Shown here: piece by piece, positions 52,361-60,444 of the stretch
How positions within the stretch are numbered: position 1 is the first letter of the stretch
Layout: each line of letters opens with the position of its first letter
Source of the DNA: Acidobacteriota bacterium
GTDB taxonomy: Bacteria; Acidobacteriota; B3-B38; Guanabaribacteriales; JAGGZT01
DNA length: 64,000 nt
NCBI GenBank assembly: GCA_021161905.1
Contig: JAGGZT010000004.1
Coordinates: 1-64,000, forward strand
Reading direction: 5' to 3'
Made by a program: the position numbers and the translations under genes
Notes under the pieces: generated by a model
Told to the model about the DNA's origin: nothing
The model's input: only the letters and a program-made list of their open reading frames with translations
The model's database searches: none

Positions 52361-52762
52361 ATGGCACGAGGTCTTAATCGGGTTTTCCTCATCGGAAGGT
52401 TGGGAAGGGACCCGGAACTAAGGAGCACCCCGACAGGACAACAGGTAGCCAATTTTACCTTAGCCACCGATGAGGTCTGGCTTGACAAAAATAACCAGTG
52501 GCAACAACGAACCGAGTGGCACCGGATAGTTGCCTGGGGTAGATTAGCTGAATTCTCCCATCAATACCTTGCTAAGGGAAAGCTGGTCTTTGTAGAGGGA
52601 AGGCTCCAAAGCAGAAGCTGGGAAGACAGAGAGGGAAACAAACGCACCACTACCGAGATAAGGGCGAATCGAATAATCATCCTCGAAAAGAAGGGGGAAA
52701 CGGTTCCTGAAGAAGAGGTAATACCGGACGAGGTTCCTCCTGACGACGACATTCCATTCTGA
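52361..52762 (+). CDS. ssb: Single-stranded DNA-binding protein
   Basis: 133 residues. OB fold beginning [33 protein letters not shown], with [14 protein letters not shown] and [13 protein letters not shown]. The acidic C-terminal tail DDDIPF that recruits partner proteins is intact. It is 16 bases after the TPR lipoprotein, an unusual tail to a tol operon, and ends convergent with the DUF4388 gene at a gap of eight bases. Confidence 0.95.
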   Translation: MARGLNRVFLIGRLGRDPELRSTPTGQQVANFTLATDEVWLDKNNQWQQRTEWHRIVAWGRLAEFSHQYLAKGKLVFVEGRLQSRSWEDREGNKRTTTEIRANRIIILEKKGETVPEEEVIPDEVPPDDDIPF

Positions 52763-52770
52763 ACCAAGGA

Positions 52771-53499
52771 TTAAACCGTACTCTCCTCTCGAACTTTGAT
52801 CAAACCGAGAAGGAGCAAGCCGGTGATAATCTGTTTCACCTTAAGGGGAGGGATATCAACGAGGGGGTAAATATCCCCAAACCTTCTTCTCCCATCTATC
52901 TTGGTAATTACCAAATCCACCTCCTTCTCGAACATAAGTCGTTTATAGCCGTCCAGAAACCGATCAGCCAAGGCGAGGACTTTATCATCATCTGGAAGAT
53001 GATGATTTAGCCAGTTCTCATTATTTATGTGACGAACGACATCGAAAACCAGCTGATAAGAATTGATGGGGAGCTTTATCATCCGCTCTGGAAGGTACCC
53101 CTCACGAAGCAAATAGCTTCCTTCATCCCAAAGGAAAAGGCTGAGTACGATCCTCCCCAATTGGAGCTTAAGTGCCCAGAGAAGGGTTTTAGGTGATATA
53201 TATCCCAAATCAAGAAGCACCTTGCCCAAAGTCTTCTCCGGACCTACCTCCGCCAACGCCTTATTGAGCTTCTCCTCCGTTATCTTCCCCGTCTTGACCA
53301 AAAGATAACCCAATTTGTCCTCAGCCTGATTGGAGGAGGCATAGACCACCTTGCCATAAAAAAGGTAGACGACTTTGGTAATCTCCCCCCTTCTCAACCG
53401 AAGTTCCCCGGTATACTTCCTGTCGATCAAAGAGACGAGGAGGTGGGGAAACGAATAGGGGACAAGTTCACCTTTTACTAACGACCCTTCTCTCTCCAA
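52771..53499 (-). CDS. DUF4388 (PATAN-like) domain protein
   Basis: 242 residues starting at TTG 53499 after GAGG. N-terminal DUF4388 region (about 1-150: SFPHLLVSLIDRKYTGELRLRRG, VYLFYGKVVYASS, LLVKTGKITEEKLNKAL, LGKVLLDLGYISPKTLLWAL), with a mixed C-terminal part. Such proteins are common in deltaproteobacteria and Acidobacteria, often with signalling or gliding genes. No membrane segments. The gene begins 22 bases after the RNase P RNA 3' end. Confidence 0.78.
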   Translation of the reverse strand: MEREGSLVKGELVPYSFPHLLVSLIDRKYTGELRLRRGEITKVVYLFYGKVVYASSNQAEDKLGYLLVKTGKITEEKLNKALAEVGPEKTLGKVLLDLGYISPKTLLWALKLQLGRIVLSLFLWDEGSYLLREGYLPERMIKLPINSYQLVFDVVRHINNENWLNHHLPDDDKVLALADRFLDGYKRLMFEKEVDLVITKIDGRRRFGDIYPLVDIPPLKVKQIITGLLLLGLIKVREESTV

Positions 53500-53521
53500 T
53501 TTCGCCTCACAAAACCCTTAA

Positions 53522-53890
53522 CACCGGAGTAGATCATAAGCCGGATTCTGTCCCCACCTTTTAGGTGGGTGATGATCATTCATCTTGGGTGCTGGTTTCC
53601 CAGCACCTCATGCGGCCTACCCGGAGGCATCGTGCGGGCCACACTCAAGCGCCTCCCTATTTGGCCTTGCTCCGTGTGGGGTTTACCCTGCCTCCGGCAT
53701 CACTGCCAGAGCGGTGCGCTCTTACCGCACCATTTCACCCTTACCTCGCTTAAAAGCGAGGCGGTGTAGTTTCTGTGGCACTTTCCTTGGGGTCACCCCC
53801 ACTGGGTATTACCCAGCACACTGCCCTCTGGAGTCCGGACTTTCCTCCGACACCCTCAAAGCGTCGGCGATCATCGGATCTACTCCGGTG
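53522..53890 (-). ncRNA. rnpB: RNase P RNA, bacterial type A
   Basis: Minus-strand sequence has GAGGAAAGTCCGGACTCC, AGAGGGCAGTGTGCTGGGTAA, a GAAACTACACCGCC core element, and ends with ACAGAATCCGGCTTATG, all hallmarks of bacterial RNase P RNA. The first 14 bases (CACCGGAGTAGATC) pair perfectly with the last 14, forming helix P1 and fixing both ends; the length is about 369. It is the ribozyme that matures tRNA 5' ends. No clear own promoter is seen. Confidence 0.96.
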
Positions 53891-53904
53891 GGTAAGAACC
53901 AAAA

Positions 53905-55272
53905 TTAATCCCCCAATCTTGAGGTAACGATACCGTACTGCCTCATTTTTTTATAGAGATTGCTTCGAGGGGTGTCAAGAGCCTCTGCCGTCTTCGATAT
54001 ATTAAACCCGCATTCCTTGAGTTTGGCTAAGATGAACTCCCGTTCCGCAAGCTGGCGAAACTCTCGAAGGCTTCTTGCCTTGAAGAGATCGCCCATTTGC
54101 CTTGGCGAAGGTTCTCCCAATGCCCTCAATACCTCTTTTTCATCCACCACCTCCTTCGAGCTTAATATAAGGATCCGCTCCACCGTGTTTTTGAGCTCTC
54201 GGACATTTCCGGGCCAACGATGATTGACGAATACCTCCATTGCCCCCTTAGTGTAGCTCCTCTTCCTAAAATTATTCTTGGCACAAAACTCCCTGGTAAA
54301 ATAATCAACGAGAATAGGGATATCCTCCCGCCGTTCCCGAAGCGGGGGGACATATATCGGCACTACATTCAACCGATAAAATAGCTCTTCGCGGAAATTC
54401 CCTTTCTCTATCTCCCTCTTAAGGTCCTTGTTGGTGGCGGCGATAACCCGAACATCTACCTTTATCGTCCGATTGCTCCCTATCCGCTCCACCTCTCCTT
54501 CCTGAAGCACCCGCAACAACTTAGCCTGAGTCTTAAGACTCATATCACCGACCTCGTCGAGAAAAAGGGTTCCCCTATCTGCCAGTTCAAACTTGCCTAT
54601 CTTCCGCTCGGTGGCACCGGTAAACGACCCCTTCTCATGACCGAATAGCTCGCTCTCAATCAGATCGTCCGGGATAGCGGCGCAGTTAACCTGAACAAAC
54701 CGCTCCCTTCTTCGGGGGCTGGTCTCATGGATCGCCCGGGCGACCAGCTCCTTACCCACCCCACTCTCCCCGGTGATGAGTATAGTGGCAGCGGTCGGTG
54801 CTGCCATCTCTATCTCCCGCCAGATCTTCCTTATCGCTTCCGACCTTCCCACCATCTCATAATCCTTGGCAAAGCGAAGTTTCAACTCGCGATTCTCCTC
54901 GGTGAGCCTCTTTTGTTTGAGAGCATTTCTTATCACCAAAAGGAGCTTCTCCCGCTCGAGAGGCTTTTCCAAGAAGTCGAAGGCGCCAAGCCGGGTAGCC
55001 TCTACTGCGGTAGCTATGGTCCCATGACCCGAAATGACCACCACCTGGGTATCAATCCCTTCCTCCTTCAGTCGCCGTAAAAGTTCAAGCCCATCCATCC
55101 CAGGCATCTTTATATCAAGGAGAAGTAGATCGGGCTTCTCCTCTGTCAGAAGAGATAGGGCGGAGGTGCCATCGGCAGCCTCTATATACTCATAGCCCTC
55201 GTATTCGAGAATTAGACGAAGGGTATCGCGAATACCCTCTTCATCGTCTACTACCAGAATTCGCCCTTTCAT
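53905..55272 (-). CDS. Sigma-54-dependent response regulator (NtrC family)
   Basis: 455 residues. Receiver domain (about 1-120) with phospho-acceptor Asp in LLLDIKMPGMDG; AAA+ domain (about 140-370) with Walker A GESGVGKEL, the sigma-54 contact loop GSFTGA and Walker B LFLDEVGDM; C-terminal Fis-type HTH (FNISKTAEALDTPRSNLYKKMRQYGI). It activates RpoN promoters. No histidine kinase adjoins; it follows htrA with an ATGA overlap, suggesting envelope stress control by inference. Confidence 0.94.
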   Translation of the reverse strand: MKGRILVVDDEEGIRDTLRLILEYEGYEYIEAADGTSALSLLTEEKPDLLLLDIKMPGMDGLELLRRLKEEGIDTQVVVISGHGTIATAVEATRLGAFDFLEKPLEREKLLLVIRNALKQKRLTEENRELKLRFAKDYEMVGRSEAIRKIWREIEMAAPTAATILITGESGVGKELVARAIHETSPRRRERFVQVNCAAIPDDLIESELFGHEKGSFTGATERKIGKFELADRGTLFLDEVGDMSLKTQAKLLRVLQEGEVERIGSNRTIKVDVRVIAATNKDLKREIEKGNFREELFYRLNVVPIYVPPLRERREDIPILVDYFTREFCAKNNFRKRSYTKGAMEVFVNHRWPGNVRELKNTVERILILSSKEVVDEKEVLRALGEPSPRQMGDLFKARSLREFRQLAEREFILAKLKECGFNISKTAEALDTPRSNLYKKMRQYGIVTSRLGD

Positions 55273-56654
55273 CGTTTTACCCTCAGCGCTACATAGCGGG
55301 ATAACACCCCACCGTAGGCATCAACCGAAGAGATATAAAGGATAACTACCCTCCCCCGCATCGCCCTCTTCAACTCCCTTTTATAATCCTTTACCGAACT
55401 CACCTTTACCCCGTTCACCTCCTGAATAAGATCTCCTCTCTTTAGCCCCACCTCAACCGCTTGAGAAAGGGGATAAATACGGGAAATAGTCACTCCCTTG
55501 ATCTTCCTTCCAAACCTCCGAGCGAGGGCTTCCTTCAGCTCAGCCACCTCAATCCCAAGCGGTGGTCCTTTAACCTCCTTTTTACCCTTGCCCTTTCCCT
55601 TCAATCGGGTAGATTGAGGTGACCGTTTGAGTACCGCAAAGAGGGTGAGCTTCCTTCTTCCCCTCATTATAACTAAGGGGACCCTTTTACCAGGAGGGGT
55701 ACCCGCCACCGCCGGATAGAGCTCCTTGGGAGAGGTTATCCTTCTTCCATTGAAGGAGATGATCACATCTCCCCTCCTTATCCCTGTCTTCTCAGCAGCA
55801 CTTCCTGGCTCCACCATACCCACCAAAGCGCCCTTGGTGACACCGAGCTTAAGCCCATAGGCGAGCTCTGGAGTGATCTCCTGAGGATAAACCCCAAGAT
55901 AGCCATACTCCACCCTCCCTTTGGCAATCAACTGAGGAATAACCCTCTTCGCGATGTTTATCGGAATGGCAAAACCTAAGTTCTCTGAGTTGGCAATGAT
56001 CAGGGTGTTTATCCCTATAACCTCGCCTCTAATGTTTATCAACGGTCCTCCGGAATTCCCGAAGTTTATTGCAGCATCGGTCTGGATGTAATTCCTAAAA
56101 GCAGTATTGGGAGAACCCAATGTCCTCTCCTTGGCACTAACCACTCCCACGGTTACCGTGTGCTCAAGGCCACTTGGATTGCCGATGGCAATAACCCATT
56201 CTCCTACCTTTATTTTGTCCGAATCACCAAGTCTAACCGTAGGAAGACGCCCTTTCGCCTCTATCTTTATAAGGGCGATATCGGTTGCCTCATCTCTCCC
56301 TATAACCCTCGCCACAAATTGACTTCCATCCGCCAACCGCACCAAGATCTTGTCCGCTCTCTTTACCACATGGCTGTTGGTCACTATATAACCTGCAGGA
56401 CTCACGATGAAACCAGAACCAGCAGCCCGGCTAACCCTGCTCCCTCCTCCCTCAGGGAAGAAAAAATCCCATAGATTCCCTTTGGTCTTGCCAGGCTCGA
56501 TCAGGGTATAGGTGGTGATGTTCACCACCGCTGGGTTCACTTTAGCAGCAATCTCAGAGAAATCGCCTAAAGGAGGTCGTACCTTCTGCAAAAATGGATA
56601 GGGGAAATGAAAGAAAATAACTATTAATGCTGAAGCCACAAGATACTTTTTCAT
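55269..56654 (-). CDS. Trypsin-like periplasmic protease (DegP/HtrA family)
   Basis: 461 residues. N-terminal membrane or signal segment, then a trypsin-like domain with His in IVTNSHVVKRAD (about 96), Asp in ATDIALIKI (about 126) and Ser in NFGNSGGPL (about 201). Two PDZ domains follow (about 255-335 and 370-455). It degrades or refolds damaged envelope proteins. DegP, DegQ and DegS cannot be told apart by sequence alone; two PDZ domains fit DegP/DegQ. Confidence 0.92.
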   Translation of the reverse strand: MKKYLVASALIVIFFHFPYPFLQKVRPPLGDFSEIAAKVNPAVVNITTYTLIEPGKTKGNLWDFFFPEGGGSRVSRAAGSGFIVSPAGYIVTNSHVVKRADKILVRLADGSQFVARVIGRDEATDIALIKIEAKGRLPTVRLGDSDKIKVGEWVIAIGNPSGLEHTVTVGVVSAKERTLGSPNTAFRNYIQTDAAINFGNSGGPLINIRGEVIGINTLIIANSENLGFAIPINIAKRVIPQLIAKGRVEYGYLGVYPQEITPELAYGLKLGVTKGALVGMVEPGSAAEKTGIRRGDVIISFNGRRITSPKELYPAVAGTPPGKRVPLVIMRGRRKLTLFAVLKRSPQSTRLKGKGKGKKEVKGPPLGIEVAELKEALARRFGRKIKGVTISRIYPLSQAVEVGLKRGDLIQEVNGVKVSSVKDYKRELKRAMRGRVVILYISSVDAYGGVLSRYVALRVKR

Positions 56655-56696
56655 CTTATTGGAAATAAAAATTATCCTTTTTCCTCAAACAATTAC

Positions 56697-56725
56697 ATAA
56701 TAAACTTTTTAGCGAATTAAGTCAA
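56697..56725 (-). promoter_or_regulatory. Promoter of the htrA/ntrC-like genes
   Basis: Minus strand TTGACT (56725-56720), 17-base spacer, TATTAT (56702-56697), 42 bases before the ATG. Confidence 0.72.
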
Positions 56726-56756
56726 GAGAAGGGACTTTATAGAGAGGGAATAATTA

Positions 56757-57005
56757 CTATCTCTTTTTGAAATGGAGAGCTTTGAGCTTATTCCTCAAAG
56801 TATTTCGATGGATACCAAGTACCTTAGCCGCATGGATCATCCTTTTACCATTCCTCTCAAGAACCTTGAGGATGAACCTCTTTTCAAACTCACTCATCGC
56901 CTCCCTAAGGGTGATACCTCGATCTATCATCTCTGAGATCAATTCATCAAGCTTACTCTGCATCTCTCCCTCCGCAGATACTCTGCCCTCCCTCGTTTCC
57001 CCCAC
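56757..57005 (-). CDS. Small Fis-type DNA-binding protein
   Basis: 82 residues (GTG 57005), or 68 from ATG 56963, which has the better ribosome site CGGAGGG. Almost the whole protein is a Fis domain: LREAMSEFEKRFILKVLERNGKRMIHAAKVLGIHRNTLRNKLKAL, with the final HTH intact. It could be a nucleoid protein or a stand-alone activator related to the neighbouring NtrC-type gene. Own promoter upstream. Confidence 0.85.
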   Translation of the reverse strand: MGETREGRVSAEGEMQSKLDELISEMIDRGITLREAMSEFEKRFILKVLERNGKRMIHAAKVLGIHRNTLRNKLKALHFKKR

Positions 57006-57046
57006 CTTTAGCCTGCCAGGATAGAAAGATATAAATTGATGTTAAT

Positions 57047-57076
57047 TTTATATCACGAGTAAATTTGAAGTGTCAA
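57047..57076 (-). promoter_or_regulatory. Promoter of the Fis-like gene
   Basis: Minus strand TTGACA (57076-57071), 18-base spacer, TATAAA (57052-57047). Confidence 0.72.
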
Positions 57077-57098
57077 CCCCATTTTCCCAAAATTCTTC

Positions 57099-57992
57099 TT
57101 ATAACTCCTCCCTACCCGTAAGTCGGCGGTAAGCTTCAAGATATTTCTCCCGCGTCTTCTCAACGATATCAGGAGGAAGCTCGGGAACAGGAGGTTTCTT
57201 ATCCCAACCGATGCTCTCGAGATAGTCGCGCACAAACTGCTTATCAAAACTCACCTGAGAACCACCCGGCTGATAGCTCGCTCGAGGCCAGAAGCGGGAA
57301 GAATCGGGGGTGAGTATCTCATCGATCAGGATCAACTCTCCATCAATAATGCCGAACTCAAACTTGGTATCAGCGATGATGATACCTCGGGATTCTCCAT
57401 AAGAGGAAGCGGTCTTATATATCTCGAGGCTTATATCCCTTATCTTCTGTGAAAGCTCCTTGCCCACCAATCGCACCATCTCCTCATAGGATATATTGAC
57501 ATCATGTCCTGAGCTCGCCTTGGTCGCTGGAGTAAATATCGGCTGGGGAAGCCTCGCTCCCTCAGGAAGCCCTTTAGGAAGAGGAACTCCACTTACCGAT
57601 CCTTTCTCCCGATACTCCTTGAAACCACCACCCGCAAGATACCCCCGAACAACACATTCTACATCGATCCTTTCCGCCTTCTTAACAAGCATAGATCGCT
57701 TCTCAAGCACCTCCCGAAATCCTCTAAGCTCCCTTGGAAACTGATCTACATCCCCGGTTATAAGGTGGTTTTCCACTATACCTGAGGTGAAATCGAACCA
57801 AAATAGGGAAAGCTGGGTGAGGATCTTTCCTTTATCGGGGATGGGGGTAGGAAGGATGTAATCAAAGGCAGAAATACGATCAGTAGCTACGATAAGCAGA
57901 TGTTCGCCGAGATCAAAGACTTCGCGAACCTTACCCCTACGAAAGAGAGGAACACCGGGAAGGTCCACCCTTGCTACTGGTTGCACAGACAT
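57099..57992 (-). CDS. purC: SAICAR synthetase
   Basis: 297 residues, the longer class seen in many bacteria and yeast. It condenses CAIR with aspartate using ATP. Motifs: GKVREVFDLGEHLLIVATDRISAFD, ECVVRGYLAGGGFKEY, and DTKFEFGIIDGELILIDEILTPDSSRFW. ATG 57992 follows AAGGAG at eight bases. An eight-base stem, CTTTCTTA/TAAGAAAG, lies between the tRNA and the ribosome site (about 57998-58022) and could act on mRNA processing. Likely co-transcribed with tRNA-Phe upstream. Confidence 0.96.
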   Translation of the reverse strand: MSVQPVARVDLPGVPLFRRGKVREVFDLGEHLLIVATDRISAFDYILPTPIPDKGKILTQLSLFWFDFTSGIVENHLITGDVDQFPRELRGFREVLEKRSMLVKKAERIDVECVVRGYLAGGGFKEYREKGSVSGVPLPKGLPEGARLPQPIFTPATKASSGHDVNISYEEMVRLVGKELSQKIRDISLEIYKTASSYGESRGIIIADTKFEFGIIDGELILIDEILTPDSSRFWPRASYQPGGSQVSFDKQFVRDYLESIGWDKKPPVPELPPDIVEKTREKYLEAYRRLTGREEL

Positions 57993-58040
57993 AAAAACTA
58001 CTCCTTCTTTCTTAGGTTAAATTTAAGAAAGAAAAATAAA

Positions 58041-58116
58041 TGGTGCCTCCGGGTGGAGTCGAACCACCGACGCAGGGATTTTCAGTCCCTCGCTCTACCA
58101 CCTGAGCTACAGAGGC
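58041..58116 (-). tRNA. tRNA-Phe(GAA)
   Basis: 76-base cloverleaf on the minus strand: acceptor GCCTCTG pairs with CGGAGGC, D-arm AGCTCAGGTGGTAGAGC, anticodon loop CTGAAAATC with GAA, variable loop TGCGTC, T-arm GGTGG TTCGACT CCACC, and an encoded CCA. All stems close. Confidence 0.97.
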
Positions 58117-58132
58117 ACCCGCCACTTATAAA

Positions 58133-58160
58133 TTTATAGAATGAAAAACCGCCTTGTCAA
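58133..58160 (-). promoter_or_regulatory. Promoter of tRNA-Phe (and possibly purC)
   Basis: Minus strand TTGACA (58160-58155), 16-base spacer, TATAAA (58138-58133), 16 bases before the mature tRNA 5' end. Confidence 0.72.
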
Positions 58161-58248
58161 CCCCTTTTTCGCAGGATTTTTTAAGAGGTAGTATACTCTC
58201 ATATCGCCGTAATGTATAGAGTAATGTCAAGAAAAACCATATATCAAA

Positions 58249-58524
58249 CTAACGAAAACTAAGAGTATCATCCTTTTGGATCGAGTGTTTGAGGAAATTC
58301 ACATCGTCATGTTCCGGGAAGTCGGAGCGATAATGTCCTCCCCGCGATTCCTCCCGGGCAAGCGCCGCTCGAGTAATAAGTCGAGCTACGGTAATGATGT
58401 TTACTGTCTCCAGTGCTTCACGGGAAGAAAGGGACAAAGGAGAGGGAAGCTCGATTGAGGAAATGTGAGAAAGAGCGGAAGAGAGCTTCTCGCCATCGCG
58501 GATTATCCCCACCTTCTCCCACAT
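58249..58524 (-). CDS. nadB: L-aspartate oxidase, C-terminal fragment (frameshifted)
   Basis: 91 residues of the NadB C-terminal helical domain (MWEKVGIIRDGEKL, then AREESRGGHYRSDFPEHDD with the family Arg-Gly-His-Tyr-Arg motif). The reading frame is open upstream of 58524 to the C6 run at 58622-58617, where one added base joins it to the FAD part. The ATG at 58524 is internal. Together the fragments match a normal NadB of about 520 residues. Confidence 0.8.
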   Translation of the reverse strand: MWEKVGIIRDGEKLSSALSHISSIELPSPLSLSSREALETVNIITVARLITRAALAREESRGGHYRSDFPEHDDVNFLKHSIQKDDTLSFR

Positions 58525-58595
58525 AAGTTTGGTTATCTCCTCCCGGATGGAGGTGAAATCAATTGTGGAAGATGAACCTTTAATAAATGGAAGCG

Positions 58596-59819
58596 CTACC
58601 TCAACCTTATCAGGCAGGGGGGCGGATCTTCTATTATCGTTTCCCCTGCCCGGGCACCATAGACCAAACCTTCAAGAAGTGAATTGGAGGCGAGACGGTT
58701 CGCCCCATGGACACCAGTACAGGCTACCTCTCCTGCAGCATATAGGTTCTCGATGCTTGTTCTTCCAAAGGTATCAGTTCTCACCCCCCCCATCATATAA
58801 TGGGCTGCCGGACGGACTGGAATGGGATCTTTAGTAATGTCTATATTATAGAAGAGGCAAGTCTCGTATATCTTGGGAAAGCGATGACGAAGGAACTTCC
58901 GGTCGAGATGAGTGAGATCAAGAAATACATGGGATGCTCCCGTCCTCCTCATTTCGGTGATTATCGCCCTGCTCACTACATCCCGCGGGGCAAGCTCTGC
59001 CTGAGGATGATATCGCTCCATAAACAGCTTCCCCTCTATGTTCCGCAGGAGTCCCCCTTCCCCTCTCAATGCCTCGGAGAGGAGAAACCGCGGGGCACCG
59101 GGAACGAAAAGGGAAGTGGGATGAAACTGAACGAACTCCATATCCATCATCTCGGCACCGGCGCGAAAGGCGATCGCCATCCCATCGCCAGTGGCAAAGG
59201 AAGGATTGGTAGTCTCAGAATAGACCCTGCCACAACCGCCGGTAGCCAGAAGCACCGCCCGAGAACAAAGAAGATATCGCTTCCCACTCTTTTCATCAAT
59301 ATAACTCACCCCCAAACATCTTCCATCCACGGTTATCAACTCGATGGTATAGCTCCGGGGAAGAAACTTTATATTTTTAATGGTCTTCGCCTTCTTCAAT
59401 AGAGCACGGACGATCTCCTTCCCTGTAGAATCACCATGAGCATGGAGGATGCGACGGCGAGAATGAGCTGCCTCTTTGGTGAAGGCAAGTTTCGTCCCTT
59501 CCCTATCGAACTCCGTTCCCCAGGCGATGAGTTCGGTGATGTAGCGGGGTCCCTCGGAAACAAGTATTCGTACCGCCTCTTCATTACACAACCCATCGCC
59601 CGCTTTTATCGTATCCTCAAAATGAAGCCTCACCTCATCCTCGTCAGAGAGGGCAACAGCTATCCCCCCTTGGGCGTATTCGGTGTTTGATTCCGATGGC
59701 TCATCCTTACACAAAACAAAAACCTCGCCACCCTTGGCGAGCTCTATCGCACCACGAAGTCCAGCGATACCACTCCCTACCACTACGAAGTCGACCTTAT
59801 AAATCTCTTCGCTCTTCAT
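58596..59819 (-). CDS. nadB: L-aspartate oxidase, N-terminal FAD part (frameshifted)
   Basis: From ATG 59819 (MKSEEIYKVDFVVVGSGIAGLRG) the FAD-binding domain is complete: GSGIAGL, ESNTEYAQGGIAVAL, HSRRRILHAHGDSTGKEI, and GEVACTGVHGANRLASNSLLEGLVYGARAG, the active-site region. It then shifts frame after EDPPP at 58617-58622 and stops at 58596. The enzyme oxidises aspartate to iminoaspartate for NAD synthesis. The longer start at 59864 adds 15 residues with no family similarity. nadA and nadC are not in the window. Confidence 0.9.
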   Translation of the reverse strand: MKSEEIYKVDFVVVGSGIAGLRGAIELAKGGEVFVLCKDEPSESNTEYAQGGIAVALSDEDEVRLHFEDTIKAGDGLCNEEAVRILVSEGPRYITELIAWGTEFDREGTKLAFTKEAAHSRRRILHAHGDSTGKEIVRALLKKAKTIKNIKFLPRSYTIELITVDGRCLGVSYIDEKSGKRYLLCSRAVLLATGGCGRVYSETTNPSFATGDGMAIAFRAGAEMMDMEFVQFHPTSLFVPGAPRFLLSEALRGEGGLLRNIEGKLFMERYHPQAELAPRDVVSRAIITEMRRTGASHVFLDLTHLDRKFLRHRFPKIYETCLFYNIDITKDPIPVRPAAHYMMGGVRTDTFGRTSIENLYAAGEVACTGVHGANRLASNSLLEGLVYGARAGETIIEDPPPCLIRLR

Positions 59820-59941
59820 CTTTATTACCACAACAATCTTAACATAAAAATAGCGGGTAACCAACCAATAACTTCGTCCTTGCTTTTGAGGCTTTCGGAT
59901 GGTATCATTAATCAGCTAAAATTTAGAAAGGGAGGTTGGGA

Positions 59942-60259
59942 GTGAAATTGGATGACGACTTAAGAAAGCTGATCAACGAATTAAGTGAGGTAATCAACGA
60001 AGCGATCGAAACCTCTCCCTCATTGCGATCTGCATTAAGACGATTGAGACGGAAAGGATATAACATATTCCTTATCCTCGAAGCTACCATGGGAGGGAAA
60101 AAACTTCCCCTAACCCCAAAGGGAAACGGGGGCAAACGAAATACAAACAATAATAACAAAGTAAACCGCTACCGGCTTGAGATGACCAAATCCGATCGAG
60201 ATTTCCTTAGAGCATTAAAGATAAGTCTCGACGACCCAAAAGAGAAGGGTGAGAAATGA
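59942..60259 (+). CDS. Conserved-looking small protein of unknown function
   Basis: About 105 residues from GTG 59942, with GGGAGG six bases upstream (a TTG at 59936 is less likely). The N-terminal half is acidic and helical (LDDDLRKLINELSEVINEAIE ... SLRSALRRLRRKGYNIFLILEATMG), the middle is Asn/Gly-rich and probably disordered, and the C-terminal part (YRLEMTKSDRDFLRALKISLDD) is another helix. I do not recognise the family. It overlaps the Trm112-like gene by four bases, so they are coupled. Confidence 0.7.
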   Translation: MKLDDDLRKLINELSEVINEAIETSPSLRSALRRLRRKGYNIFLILEATMGGKKLPLTPKGNGGKRNTNNNNKVNRYRLEMTKSDRDFLRALKISLDDPKEKGEK

Positions 60260-60444
60260 TAGACAAAGAGCTTCTCGACATCCTTGTCTGCCCTCTGTGC
60301 AAGGTTAAGGTAAAACTCACCAAGGATAAAAAGGGGCTCAAGTGTACCAAATGCAACCGGGTCTATCCCATTAAGGATGACATTCCGGTGATGCTAATCG
60401 ATGAAGCAGTAATTGATGAGGGAAAGGAGACGATCGAAGATTGA
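60256..60444 (+). CDS. Trm112 family small zinc-binding protein
   Basis: 62 residues: LLDILVCPLCKVKVKL then GLKCTKCNRVYPIKDDIPVML, giving CxxC...CxxC for one zinc, as in Trm112/YcaR proteins that stabilise methyltransferases. It begins with an ATGA overlap with the preceding gene and overlaps the GT9 gene by about 29 bases. Partner unknown. Confidence 0.92.
   Translation: MIDKELLDILVCPLCKVKVKLTKDKKGLKCTKCNRVYPIKDDIPVMLIDEAVIDEGKETIED

Noticed and set aside
53565-53908. Short plus-strand frames across 53565-53908
   Set aside because: They cover the antisense strand of RNase P RNA and have no protein features.
58161-58248. Second TTGACA-like element upstream of the tRNA promoter
   Set aside because: No -10 match occurs at suitable spacing, so it is not called as a promoter.
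59822-59864. Longer N-terminus of nadB
   Set aside because: The extra residues have no similarity to NadB and the FAD-binding start fits ATG 59819.
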